64,000 nt of DNA, taken from Theropithecus gelada (lineage: Eukaryota; Chordata; Mammalia; Primates; Cercopithecidae). Position numbers and translations under genes: made by a program. This document shows positions 53,769-64,000 of this stretch, piece after piece. The stretch is from contig NC_037668.1 in the NCBI RefSeq assembly GCF_003255815.1, forward strand, positions 62,087,500-62,151,499, read 5' to 3'. The notes beneath the pieces are model-generated. The model saw nothing but the letters and a program-made list of their open reading frames with translations, was not told the DNA's origin and did no database searches. The number at the start of each line of letters is the position of its first letter. Position 1 is the first letter of the stretch.

Positions 53769-53792
53769 CACACACACACACACACACACACA
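53769..53792. repeat. (CA)n microsatellite
   Basis: 12 uninterrupted CA units. Confidence 0.95.
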
Positions 53793-54084
53793 ATTTTTGC
53801 TGACTTTTCATCAGAAACAATGAAATCTAGAAGAAAATGGAATGACCTCTTTTAGTTGCTACACAGGAAAAAAAAGCAACAACAACCTGTCAAACTAGAA
53901 TAGTTTGTAGAGATAATATCCTCCAAAACTAAAGGTGAAATAAAGATATTTTTGAGAGCAATTATAACAGATAGAAATTTAAAATTAGGAGTTTAGGAAA
54001 AACAAAATATGTGGATAAAGTTAAAATCCTGTTTTTTATTGTATTAATTTCTTTAAGCATTAACACAGGAGTTCTCTCTTCTGC

Positions 54085-54475
54085 CCATCCTTCATAGATG
54101 CTGAGCCACCTGAAAAATATGACCAAGTTATTTTCCTATTTTAAACTCTTCTGTGGTTCACTATCATCTACAAAATGAAGTCTTAAAGTCCTAAATTTCT
54201 ACTATGAATTCAAAACTCATCATTCTGAGCTTCACTTTATTTTTTCATATTCATCGCTGGCCACCACCTCTGGTAAACACACACATACACAAACACACAC
54301 ACACACACACACACACAGTACTTTCACCCTAGACAGACTAAAATATTTGAAATTACCTATCTGTACCAGGTTCCCCAGGCCACCAAGCCCTTGAATATGC
54401 TGTTCTCTATGTTTAGCATGCCCTATCAAAATCTTTTAATTTGACACACTTCTAAACTTTCTGCTAAACAAAGCC
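54085..54475 (+). mobile_element. L2 LINE 3' region
   Basis: 'ctcttctgtggttcactatc' and 'atctacaaaatgaagtctta', 'accaggttccccaggccacc' and 'gccctatcaaaatctttt' follow L2 sense order, interrupted by a CA microsatellite. Confidence 0.7.
54277..54317. repeat. (CA)n microsatellite, interrupted
   Basis: ACACACACATACACAAACACAC-type run with T and A interruptions in the first third. Confidence 0.95.
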
Positions 54476-54539
54476 AAATGGTCACATTATAATGGGGATT
54501 TGTCGTTATTTGGGCTGATTAGATCTTTGAACATCTGTG

Positions 54540-55010
54540 CTATGTTTGGAAAGTTACTCATCTTCTAAATCCTTTAATAGAAGCCAGATTTTCCCCAGCC
54601 TCTCTTGCAGCTAAGACACTAAGATGTCACTGAGGCTTCAACAATACATCCAACTAGGCTTTGAATAAGAAGCTTGTGACTTGTAGAATAAAGCATTGTG
54701 TAGAATTTAGTGGCAGCAACTAAATTCAATTGCAAAAGACATCAGCAGCAAGAAGCCTAATGGCAGTGTCTAATGCTTGGCATCAGCAGAGTTGGTCATG
54801 AACGACTGCATCTGCAACCAGTTGGACATCCATGTGACTCAACAGAACTAGCTCTGCAGCACAATTTTGGGTGTTGCTTCTGAATGCATAGTCTCTAGGC
54901 CCTCCTAGAGTTTCTTCATGCTTTCTAATACATCTCCTAAATTCTTCTTCTGTTTAACTAGCTGAGACTGATTTATGTTTTTTGTGATTACAAGCTCTGA
55001 CTGATACACC
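54540..55010 (+). mobile_element. LTR-like remnant (ERVL/MaLR class, tentative)
   Basis: 'ttccccagcctctcttgcag', then 'tctaatacatctcctaaatt' and 'cttcttctgtttaactagct', 'gagactgatttatgttttt', 'gctctgactgatac' resemble an LTR ending. The 5' boundary is unclear. Confidence 0.45.
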
Positions 55011-55189
55011 CTCCCTGCCCTGAAATCTTTCCACATCTCCACCTTCCTGCCATCTTCCACCAATCATCCCTTCTATACACACGTATGCAAAATATTCATT
55101 CCCAATTATTGAATTGCATAGCATGCTGTGCTGCCTCATCTTCCAGGGACATCACGGTCAACTGTGGTTGTTTGTTTATGTGTCTCCTA
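55011..55189. other. No recognised feature
   Basis: Short unassigned spacer. Confidence 0.4.
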
Positions 55190-55325
55190 ATTAGATTGTG
55201 AACTAGTTGAGGGCAAGGTTATAGTCTCATTCACTACTGTCCCTTCACAAAGTGCTTAGCAGGGTACCTGAGCTTGCACAGAAGAGATGCTCTGGAGGTA
55301 CTAATTGATTACATGTACACTGAAA
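55190..55325 (+). mobile_element. L2 LINE 3' end
   Basis: 'agattgtgaactagttgagg', 'gcaaggttatagtctcattc' and 'gatgctctggaggtactaat' follow the sense L2 3' end. Confidence 0.7.
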
Positions 55326-55403
55326 GCAATGCTTCCATATAACTGCAGTGGGAAAAAAATGTAAAACCACTTTTTCTCAAAATTCACCTTAGGAATGAGT
55401 CCA

Positions 55404-58400
55404 CAGGACCTGAACTCAGCTCTGGATCAAGTGGATCTGTTAGATATCTACAGAACTCTCCATCCAAATTCAACAGGGCATACATTCTTCTCATCATCAC
55501 ATGGCAGTTACTCTAAAATTGAACACATATTTGGCAATAAAACACACCTCAGCAAATGAAAAAGAACTGAAATCATAACAAGCAGTCTCTGATACTATAG
55601 TGCAATCAGATTAAAACTCGAGCTTAAGAAATTCACTCAAAACCACACAACTACATGGAAAATGAACAACCTGCTTCTGAATGACTTTTGAGTAAATAAA
55701 GAAATTAAGACAGAAATAAAGAACTTCTTTGAAACTAATGAGAACAAAGGACAACACAAAAGAATCTCTGGGATGCAGCTAAAGCAGTGTTAAAAGGGAA
55801 ATTTATAGCACTAAAATGCCCGTATCAAAAAGCTACAAAGAACTCAAGTTAACAACCTAACATCTCAACTAAAAGAACTAGAGAACCAAGAGCAAACAAA
55901 CTCAAAAGCTAGCAGAAGATGAGAAGTAACCAAGATCAGAGCTGAACTGAAGGAGATAGAGACACAAAAAACACTTCAAAAAATAAAAGAATCCAGGAGG
56001 TGGTTTTTTGAAAAAAAAATATATATATAATAGACCACTGGCTAAATTAATAAAGAAGAAAAGAGAGAAGATTCAAATAAACACAATCAGAAGTGATAAG
56101 GGGTATATCACCACTAACCCCACAGAAATACAAACTACCATGAGAGAATACTATAACACCTCTATGCACATAAACTAGAAAATCTATAAGAAATGGATAA
56201 ATTCCTGGACATATACACCCTCCCAAAGCTGAACCAGGAAGAAACTAAATCCCTGAATAGACCAATAACGAGTGCTGAAATTGAGGCAGTAATAAATAGC
56301 CTACCAACCAAAAAAAAAAAAAGCCCAGGACCAGACAGATTCACTGCTGAATTCTACCAGAGGTACAAAAAGAGTTGATACCATTTCTGCTGAAACTATT
56401 CCAAAAAATTGAAAAGGAGGGATTTCTCCCTAACTCATTCCATGAGGCCAGCATCATCCTGATATCAAACCCCGGCAGAGATACCAAAAAAAAAAAAACA
56501 AAAAAAAACAAAAAAAAAAACTGAGGCAAATATCTTTGATGAATATCAGTGCAAAAAATCCTCAGTAAAATACTGGCAAACCAAATTCAGCAGCGTGTCA
56601 AAAAACTTACCCACCACGATCAAGTCAGCTTCATCCCTGGGATACAAGGTTGGTTCAACATATGCAAATCAATAAACGTGATTAATCACATAAACAAAAT
56701 TAAAGACAAAAACCACATGGTTATCTCAATAGATGCAGAAAAGCCCTTTGAGAAAAATCCAACATCCCTTCATATTAAAAACTCTCAATAAATTAGGTAT
56801 AGAAGGAACATACATCAAAATAATAAGAGACATCTATGACAAACCCACAGCCAGTATCATACTGAATGGGCAAAAGCTGGAAGCATTCCCCTTGAAAACA
56901 AGGCAAGGATTCTTCTCTCACTACTCCTATTCAACCTAGGAAGTTCTGGCCAGGGCAATCAGGCAAGAAAAAGAAATAAAGCATGTTCAAATAGGAAGAG
57001 AGGAAGTCAAATTATCTTTGTTTACAGATGACATGATCCTATATCTAGAAACACCATCATCTCAGCCCAAAAGCTTTTTAAGCTGATAAGCAATGTAAGC
57101 AAAGTCTCAGGACATAAAATCAATATGCAGAAATCACTAACATTCCTAGACACTGACAACAGGAATGCAGAGAGCCAAATCATGAATCAACTGTCATTCA
57201 CAATTGCTACAAAAAGAATAAAACACCTAGAAATACAGCTAACAAGGGAAGTGAAAGACCTCTTCAAGGAGAGCAACAAACCACTGCTCAAAGAAATCAG
57301 AAAGGACACAAACAAATAGAAAAACATTTCATGCTTGTGGATAGGAAGAATCAATGCTGTGAAAATGGCCATACTGCCCAATGTAATTTACAGAGTCAAT
57401 GCTATTCCTATTAAACTACGATTGATAATCTTTACAGAATTAGGAAAACTATTCTAAAATTCATATGCAACCAAAAAGGAACCTGAATAGCCAAGAAAAT
57501 CCTAAGTAAAAATAACAAAGCTGGAGGCATCATGCTACCTGACTTCAAATTATACTACAGGGCTATGGTAAGCAAAACAGCATGATACTGGTACAAGAAC
57601 AGACATATAGAACAATGAAACAGAAGAGAGAACTTGGAAATAAGACCCCACACCTATAACCGTCTGATCTGCAACAAACTTGACAAAAACAAGCAATGGG
57701 GAAAGCAATTCCTGTTTATTAAATAATAAATGGTGCTGGGAGTGCTGGCTAACCATATGCAGAAAATTGAAACTGGACCCCTTCCTTACACCTATACAAA
57801 AATTAACTCAAGATGGATTATAGACTTAAATGTAAAATGCAAATCTATAAAAACCCTAGAAGAAAATCTAAGCAATATCATTCAGGACATAGGCACAGGC
57901 AGATTTCATGACAAAAACACCAAAAGCAATTGCAACAAAAGTGAGAATTGATGAATGGGATCTAGTTAAACTAAAGTGCTTCCACATAGCAAAAGAAACT
58001 ATCATCAAAGTGAATAGACAACCTACAAAATGGGAGGAAAAATTTGCAATCAATCCATCTGACAAAGGTCTAATATTCAGAGTCTACAAGGAACTTAAAC
58101 AAATTTACAAGAAAAAAAACAAACAACCCCATTAAAAAGTGGGCAAAGGACATGAACAGACACTTCTCAAAAGACATACATACAGCCAACAAACATATGA
58201 AAACAAGCTCAACCTCACTGATCATTAGAGAAATGCAAATCAAAACCACAATGAGATACCATCTCATGCCAGTCAGAATGACTATCATTAAAAAGTCAAA
58301 AAAACAACAGATGCTGGCAAGTTTGCAGGAAAACAAAGAATGCTTTTACACTGTTGGTGAGAGTGTAAATTCGTTAAACAATTGTGGAAAACAGTGTGGC

Positions 58401-58750
58401 AATTCCTCAAAGACCTAGAGGCAGAAATACCCATTTGACCCAGGAATTCCATTACTGGGTATATACCCAAAGGAATAGAAATCATTGTATTATAAACACA
58501 TATGCATGTGTATGTTGATTGCAACACAATTCACAATAGCAAAGACATGGAATCAACCTAAATACCCATCAGTGATAGACTGGATAAAGAAAATGTGGTA
58601 CATATACACCATGGAATACTATGCATCCACAAAAAGGGGCAAGATCATATTCTTTGCAGGGACATGAATGGAGTTGGAAGCCATTATTCTCAGCAGACTA
58701 ACACAGGAACAGAAAACCAAACACCACATGTTCTCACTTATAAGTGGGAG
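55404..58750 (+). pseudogene. L1 ORF2 remnant, multiply frameshifted
   Basis: Partial endonuclease and most of the reverse transcriptase of ORF2p. No open piece exceeds about 90 codons. Recognisable parts include 'MQKILSKILANQIQQRVKKL' (56549 on), the 'IISIDAEKAFDK'-equivalent region near 56730, and an RT catalytic area reading FTDDM near 57020 instead of FADDM. A-rich expansions (for example 56487-56520) and many small indels break the frame. An AT run at 56019-56028 sits in the linker. It cannot encode a working protein. Confidence 0.92.
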
Positions 58751-58976
58751 CTGACTGATGAGAACACATAGGCACATGCAGGGGGGACAACACACACTGG
58801 ATTCTGTTGGTAATGGGGTCAGGGAGAGCATGAGGAAGAATAGCTAATGGATGCTGGGCTTAATACATAGGTAATGGGATGATCTGTGCAGCAAACCACC
58901 ATGGCACATGTTTAATTATGTAACAAACCTGCACATCCTGCACATGTACCCCTGAACTTAAAAGTTAATGATAAAA
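55404..58976 (+). mobile_element. 5'-truncated older primate L1 (ORF2 to 3' end)
   Basis: Starts within the ORF2 endonuclease region ('ctgaactcagctctggatca') and runs in sense through the reverse transcriptase region to a 3'UTR ending 'catgtacccctgaacttaaa'. Imperfect flanking duplication GAATGAGTCCA at 55393-55403 and 58977-58987. More diverged than the L1 at 14969, with frequent indels, so it is older. Confidence 0.93.
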
Positions 58977-58987
58977 GAATGAGTCCA

Positions 58988-59649
58988 ACAGAATCAATCT
59001 CTTCTCTCTTTCTAATAGGATCATGAGGCTGGTACAACAAAGGAGCGTGTAAACAGTTGTAACTCAACAAGGCATGTGACAAGGTCACTGATGCTATCCT
59101 TAAGTGCAGGTTTACCTAAGGATAGTGCATCAGTAAGTAGCTGTGTTAATGTAAGGATCTTCCTACTGCACTCAATGTAGTCCTGTCCTGCCCAGAACTT
59201 TTGGATGGCCCAGAAGGCGTTATGAATCTACGCATGCAAGACAGAAATTAGGACCACTATTTTATGGATAATGGTGCAGTGGTATACTGGTAAATGCTTA
59301 ACAGCTGGCTCTTCAGAAGGAGAAAAGCTCGTATTTGAAGTATTTGCCAATTTCCATGTTGTGTTGTACATATCCCTACCATAACTCATTTCAAGATGCC
59401 AGTGTAACAGCTCTGAATGTGGAGTTGGGAAGAGACTGGCACAACATTATGTAGAATTTTTACCATACAGATACAATAGACATAAATAAATAACTACAAG
59501 TGCATAGATGATAGTAAAACATGCTAAAATAATTAGAAATTGAGTTTTGCGTATTTGTTACTTTTGTTTACAAATATAATTATTATAAACTTATATAATT
59601 AATTTTTAGATGTCTATCTTTAATAATCAACCTGTGGGATTCCTAAAAA
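58988..59649. other. No recognised feature
   Basis: Single-copy-like or very old. The 'gtatactggtaaatgcttaa' stretch near 59282 may belong to an old repeat I cannot name. Confidence 0.4.
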
Positions 59650-59840
59650 ATTAATGGTAGACTTGAGAGAGCTAGCATGAGCTGGCTTAGTGTACCACTA
59701 ATTCTGTGCCAACTCTGTGATCTCATCCAGTCTTTACAACCTGGGTCTGATGCATTAGGAAAGGTACAAAAGAAAGAAAACCAGAAGATTGTCAGTAGAT
59801 GAGACTTGTCTAAGATCATGTGGCTAATCTCTGGTAACAC
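59650..59840 (-). mobile_element. MIR-like fragment (weak)
   Basis: 'gtgatctcatccagtcttta' and 'gagacttgtctaagatcatg' fit antisense MIR loosely. Confidence 0.5.
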
Positions 59841-59864
59841 TGGGACAAATATAATAGTGAAAAT

Positions 59865-60085
59865 TTGGGGGTGCCTACCACATGTCAGGCACTGTGATAA
59901 GCATTTTGCAAAACTCATTTAATTCTCACTATGGAATAGGTTCTATAATTATTCCCCCTTTTTAGATTAAAATAAGAAATAAATAACTGGAAAGAAGCTA
60001 AGTAATTTGCCCAGTGGCACACAGCCAGGAGTACTGGAGCCAAGACTCAAACCCAGGCAGTCTGGTATCCAATGCTTGTACTCAT
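59865..60085 (-). mobile_element. MIR SINE, nearly complete
   Basis: 'accacatgtcaggcactgtg', 'tttaattctcactatggaat', 'taatttgcccagtggcacac' and 'caaacccaggcagtctggta' in antisense MIR order. Confidence 0.9.
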
Positions 60086-60259
60086 ATCCATTATCTCTAG
60101 TGCTTCAGGTTTTCTGACTTTGCACGACACCATCACCCACTTCATTTCTGAATGGGGACTAAAGAACCCACTTACTTCCACAATGCTTAACTTCACACTG
60201 TGCATATTGGATCATTCCATGTCTTTTGCTAAAATCTCGAGGACCAGGCTTTGTAAGTT

Positions 60260-60261
<2 letters not shown>

Positions 60262-60308
<47 letters not shown>

Positions 60309-60590
60309 AGACGGAGTCTCTCTCTGTCGCCCGGGCTGGAGTGCAGTGGCCGGATCTCAGCTCACTGCAAGCTCCGCCTCCCAGGTTCCCGCCATTCTCC
60401 TGCCTCAGCCTCCCGAGTAGCTGGGACTACAGGCGCCCGCCACCTCGCCCGGCTAATTTTTTTTTATTTTTTAGTAGAGACGGGGTTTCACCGTGTTAGC
60501 CAGGATGGTCTCGATCTCCTGACCTCGTGATCCGCCCGTCTCGGCCTCCCAAAGTGCTGGGATTACAGGCTTGAGCCACCGCGCCCGGCC
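60262..60590 (-). mobile_element. AluYR-like young Alu with 46-T tail
   Basis: Antisense full-length Alu with monkey-lineage variants: 'gtgcagtggccggatctcag' and 'cttgagccaccgcgcccggc'. CpGs are almost all intact. The tail is 46 uninterrupted Ts (60262-60307). Target-site duplication GTAAGTTAGTTTT at 60253-60265 and 60591-60603. It is the youngest-looking insertion in the window. Confidence 0.97.
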
Positions 60591-60603
60591 GTAAGTTAGT
60601 TTT

Positions 60604-60794
60604 ATAATGGAGAGGAGATATTCTCCCCAGCCACTGTAATCCCTTAGCAACCAATGACCTTTGCTTTCAAAGGGATCAGAACTGGGAACCAGAATGGAAT
60701 CTAGAGTCATGAGATAAGTTCCTTGCTTCATGGAACTGAACTTTATAACACATGATATTTATTCATTATCTGATGTCCTTAGTTAATTTATTCT
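60604..60794. other. No recognised feature
   Basis: Short unassigned spacer. Confidence 0.4.
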
Positions 60795-60870
60795 GCCATC
60801 AAATATTTGAATGAAAGACTCACTGTGTGCCAGGTAATGTGTGAAGTTTCAAGGGTCATCTATTCTATCA
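60795..60870 (-). mobile_element. L2 LINE tip (short)
   Basis: 'catcaaatatttgaatgaaa' and 'ctcactgtgtgccaggtaat' resemble the antisense L2 3' end. Confidence 0.55.
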
Positions 60871-61073
60871 GACAACATTAAAACAGTTCCTAGGATTCAC
60901 GGGCTTTTCAAGTGTTCACAAGAATATTTGAGACCTGAAAATAATCATCTCCAAAATACAAAGACTGCAAAATTAAATCAACAAACATCTACTTGAATGT
61001 CTACAAAGTACAACCTTATGTCAGCCAGTTAAATACCTTTCAACACAACTCTTACAGGGTTACATATATAAAT
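60871..61073. other. No recognised feature
   Basis: Short unassigned stretch. Confidence 0.4.
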
Positions 61074-61075
61074 TA

Positions 61076-61415
61076 CAGTCTTTCCTTGGTATCTGTGGGG
61101 AATTAGTTCCAGCACCTCCCCGGGATACCAGAATCTGAAGATACTCAAGTCCCTTATATAAAATGTTGTGGTATCTGCACATAACCTACATATATCCTCC
61201 TATACACTTTAAATCATCTCTAGATTACTTATAATATCTAATGCAATGTAGATGCTCTGTAAATGGTTTATACTTTATTGTTCAGGGAATAATAATAGGA
61301 CAAAAGTCTGTACATGTTCAGTACAGACACAACCATCTAGTTTTTAAAAAATGTTTTAAATCTTTGGTTGGTTGAATCCAGAAATGCAACACCCATGGAT
61401 ATGGAGGCCTGACTG
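61076..61415 (-). mobile_element. MER2-type Tigger DNA transposon, full length
   Basis: About 340 bp with terminal inverted repeats CAGTCTTTCCTTGGTATCTG (61076-61095) and, at the other end, the complement of CAGTCAGGCCTCCATATCC, flanked by TA on both sides (61074-61075 and 61416-61417). The interior reads 'atcatctctagattacttat' and 'gtctgtacatgttcagtaca'. Non-autonomous and without a transposase. The strand assignment is nominal. Confidence 0.88.
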
Positions 61416-61417
61416 TA

Positions 61418-61599
61418 TATTTAGTATGGCAGTGGTATTATAGTGTGTTTTATTTTTTAATAAGACAGGCCTCTAAAACTGAGTACCTAAGGCCTATGAA
61501 GGTTATGAAACAACCTAGGGAAACAAAGATGCATAAGACATAATTTCTGGCTTCAAGGGAGCCTAATCTTCTGTTTTGTTTGTTTACTTGTCTATTTTT
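61418..61599. other. No recognised feature
   Basis: Short unassigned stretch. Confidence 0.4.
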
Positions 61600-61715
61600 A
61601 TGTTGTAATCATGAGCTCCTGGAAGGCAAGGATTTGTCCTGTGTTTTCTTGTTAAACTTCATATTCCCTGCACCTGGAGCAGGGTTGTGTTCAGAATAGT
61701 ATCTAACGTGTTGGC
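61600..61715 (+). mobile_element. L2 LINE 3' end
   Basis: 'catgagctcctggaaggcaa', 'ggatttgtcctgtgttttct' and 'tccctgcacctggagcaggg' follow the sense L2 3' end. Confidence 0.7.
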
Positions 61716-62749
61716 TAGACAAACACAATCAGATTAGTGCTGTGATCTACACTCTAAATTTTGAGCAATCCACAAAAACACAGAAGTCAATTTCTTGTAT
61801 CCTCTCGTATGCACACGCCCCACACACACACCTCCTCCATTTCTTACCCACTAAATTTCAAAATGGATGGAAGGAAACAAGAAAATCAACACTGGCAACA
61901 GTAGCTACAAAGCACCAGCTACTGTGCTGGGCTCTCCTCATACATCAGCTCTGCACCATGTAGATATTCCACGACATTGCAGTGGGCATTGCAGATAACC
62001 AGGAATTTGCAGTCATTTTATTTTCTTGAACTGCCCATTTTTTCCCAGCTTCTGTTTGGGATCCCTTTTGCATAGCCTCTTGCATGCCAAGTGTAAGATG
62101 CCTGGTTATGAAGGGGAGTGACAATTTCAGGCAGATTATAAAGCAAGCAGGAAACAGTCACCACAAGAGGGGCTAAATTTCTTGAAATTCATCCTGCTGC
62201 TCACATAAATGAAATGTTTTTATCTCCCACACTTATCAGTTCATTTGGATTCCTGGACCATTCTTGTCACTTCAGGCAGCTTTAATGGTTTTTATTTATG
62301 CGAGCTCAACACTGCCACTTCTGAACTGGTTGTCCACCACCAAGCCTTACCCTTTCTCATTCTCACAAAGCTAAAACATTTCTATGCTCCAGAGAAATTG
62401 CACTGTTGGGGAGTTGCATTACTCTCATGTCAGCATTCCATGTTCTAAAAGTGATTATTTCTGAGGGATGGACTTAAAGCAGCTCAAAGCTCCAGAGAAG
62501 ATAGAGAGGCGTGTGCAGGTGTCAGAGACATGCAAATATAGTCTGAAGACTTGATTCTATCTGCAGCCTTCCAGATTTGACCCACATAACATTACAGGAT
62601 TAGTTCAGAATGTGGTTTTTAGGAACCGTTGCTTAGCATTAAATAAACATGAATTTTAGGTATATACAGTATTGAGGCTTTTTCCTCCCTTGACTCAACG
62701 GTTTTGGTTTTTTTGGTTTTTGTTTTGTTTTGTTTACTTTAGCGTTCCC
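61716..62749. other. Repeat-poor stretch; possible conserved segment at about 62190-62340
   Basis: No repeat named apart from a (GTTTT)n run at 62703-62735. 62190-62340 includes TTTTTATTTATGCGAGC, a HOX/CDX-like AT core. No domain in the 73- and 79-codon frames. Confidence 0.4.
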
Positions 62750-62935
62750 TGAGCACAGATTACATTGCCAGGCACTGTGTGAAGAGATTTCTGTTTATTA
62801 TCTCAGTTGAATCCATCCACAAATCCACAAGGTAAGTATGAAAATTCCCATTAAACATTAGGAAACCAAGGCTCAGGAAAGTGAATAGACTTACCCAAGG
62901 TCACACGTCTTGTAAATATCTCAAGCTGGAAGAGA
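62750..62935 (-). mobile_element. MIR SINE
   Basis: 'acattgccaggcactgtgtg', 'attaggaaaccaaggctcag' and 'cttacccaaggtcacacgtc' in antisense MIR order. Confidence 0.82.
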
Positions 62936-62999
62936 GCCTAATTCGTCTTTCTCCAAAGGCTTGCTTTTAGCACTTAAATATTATTGAAGACCTTAGTAG

Positions 63000-63220
63000 T
63001 GCCAGAGGGAAAAACAGACATATACATTCATAAGTTCCACACAATGTGCTAAACTGCTGTAAAAGAGATTCATGAACAGGATTCCAGAGGAGAACCAGAG
63101 GCTAGGAGTGGGTAGCCACAAATTTCTTCTGGAGGGAAGGCACAGGGAGGTTGCACAGGAGCGGTGGCAGTTAAGCTGGCCTTTAACACAGGAGTTTTCA
63201 TTTGTTGGAAAAGGGGAATG
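63000..63220 (-). mobile_element. L2 LINE fragment, left part
   Basis: 'attccagaggagaaccagag', 'gggaaggcacagggaggttg' and 'gttaagctggcctttaacac' resemble antisense L2. It continues after the Alu at 63539. Confidence 0.55.
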
Positions 63221-63526
63221 GGCCCGGGTGTGGTGGCTCACCCCTGTAATTCCAGCACTTTGGGAGGCTGAGGCGGGCAGATCACAAGGTCAAGAGATCA
63301 AGACCATCCTGGCTAACACGGTGAAACCCCATCTGTACTAAAAATACAAAAAAATTAGCTGCATGTAGTGGCACACATCTGTAGTCCCAGCTACTCAGGA
63401 GGCTGAGGAAGGAGAATCGCTTGAACCCGGGAGGCGGAGGTTGCAGTGAGTCGAGATAGCACCACTGCACTCCAGCCTGGGTGACAGAGGGAGAGTCCGT
63501 CTCAAAAATAAATAAATAAATAAAAT
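63221..63526 (+). mobile_element. AluY/AluSc-type Alu
   Basis: Starts 'ggcccgggtgtggtggctca', with 'atcacaaggtcaagagatca' and a (TAAA)n tail. Target-site duplication AAAAGGGGAATG at 63209-63220 and 63527-63538. It lacks the monkey-specific right-arm change (reads GATAGCACCACTGC). Confidence 0.95.
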
Positions 63527-63538
63527 AAAAGGGGAATG

Positions 63539-63840
63539 ATGTCAGGTGCAGAGGGAAGGTTATGTACAGCAGAGTAGATCTGGGGAAACAACCCGAAATG
63601 TTTAGAGAATGGATGAGAAAGACGTCCGGAAAGGCTGGGAGCCAGGATGGGTTAGGAGGCTGGAGAGCTAAGTCTAAGGTAGAATGTCCGGGCTATCAGC
63701 ATGAGCAGATGTGGTGGAGGAAAGGACTGTGGCTGGCAGAGAAGAAATTGAGGTGGGAAGACCAGCAACGAGGCATTTGGAAGTGCCCAGGTGAGAAATG
63801 GTGAGTCCTGAACAAAGGCAGTAACTATGGGAAATGGAAA
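63539..63840 (-). mobile_element. L2 LINE fragment, right part (tentative)
   Basis: The run of A/G-rich 'ggaaaggctgggagccagga' and 'gtgggaagaccagcaacgag' type sequence fits the antisense L2 3' region and continues the piece before the Alu. No ORF domain in the 80-codon frame. Confidence 0.5.
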
Positions 63841-63858
63841 GAATGAAACAGCTTTGGG

Positions 63859-64000
63859 AAGTGGTTCTTAAATGTCAGTGTACATTTTTTAAAATCGCCT
63901 GGGAAATGATCTAAAATTGCAGAGTCTGAGAACCACCCCAAGATACTGAAATTCACTACATTTGAAATAGGACCCTAAAACCTGCATTTCACAGGCCTCC
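63859..64000 (+). mobile_element. MER5A-like fragment, cut by the window edge
   Basis: 'aagtggttcttaaatgtcag', 'aaaatcgcctgggaaatgat' and a later 'aaaacctgcatttcacagg' follow MER5A. The rest lies beyond the window. Confidence 0.6.

Larger units (their letters stand above)
52825..54020 (+). mobile_element. Old L1M/HAL1-like LINE remnant
   Basis: 'aacacaatgaagaaaggaat', 'agagatccaagaagctcagc', 'aaatcccagacaggatgaat', 'ttcatcagaaacaatgaaat' and 'gaagaaaatggaatgacctc' follow the ORF1 region of old L1/HAL1 elements in sense. It is heavily decayed and contains an AluJ and a CA microsatellite. No open frame survives. Confidence 0.6.

Noticed and set aside
60072..60530. 152-codon ORF with a poly-Phe run
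   Set aside because: The Phe run is the Alu T tail and the C-terminal part is antisense Alu translation.
1..64000. tRNA, rRNA, snRNA or snoRNA genes
   Set aside because: No intact box or cloverleaf pattern was seen. The tRNA-like words found belong to MIR SINEs, which derive from a tRNA.
1..64000. CpG island promoter
   Set aside because: CpGs are sparse outside young Alus and no island-like segment was seen.

Overview
This is non-coding nuclear DNA of a primate, most likely an Old World monkey (macaque/baboon/guenon type). Primate origin is shown by about a dozen Alu elements and by L1PA-type LINE-1 copies. Cercopithecid origin is suggested by two young AluY copies (20459-20761 and 60262-60590). 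Both carry CTCAAG instead of CTCACG near the 5' end and GATCCGGCCACTGC instead of GATCGCGCCACTGC in the right arm, the changes known from monkey-specific AluYR/AluYMac subfamilies. I found no protein-coding gene, no convincing exon, no tRNA/rRNA/snRNA and no CRISPR array. The window looks intergenic or deep-intronic, CpG-poor, and built largely of interspersed repeats.

Layout. 1-14.95 kb: low-complexity and single-copy DNA with MIR, L2, MER5A, three MaLR-type LTRs (about 3.4, 12.8 and 13.7 kb) and two Alus. 14.96-21.44 kb: a full-length, sense-oriented LINE-1 with matching target-site duplications, a complete 5'UTR, broken ORF1 and ORF2, a nested AluYR, and a tiny nested L1 3'-end stub. 21.4-30.5 kb: two Alus, a MaLR LTR and a cluster of MIR/L2/MER5A. 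30.5-33.6 kb: a decayed ERVL-like provirus remnant (LTR-like ends, pol-like interior) cut by an Alu. 33.6-42.9 kb: the most repeat-poor part, with candidate conserved non-coding segments, a perfect AT-rich palindrome and a free Alu left monomer. 42.9-49.8 kb: a head-to-head Alu pair, MIRs, an LTR, an X-box/CCAAT site beside a long purine tract, a 5'-inverted (twin-primed) L1 and a large CT tract. 49.8-64 kb: old L1M/HAL1-like, L2 and LTR remnants, a 3.6-kb truncated L1, a very young AluYR with a 46-T tail, a complete MER2 DNA transposon, and another Alu inside L2 sequence.

No set of genes works together here. What can be read is a layered insertion history: MIR/L2 (oldest), then MaLR/ERVL LTRs and DNA transposons, then AluJ/S and L1, then the primate L1PA copy, then the monkey-specific AluYR copies. 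Subfamily names come from recognising diagnostic sequence by eye and should be read as family-level calls.
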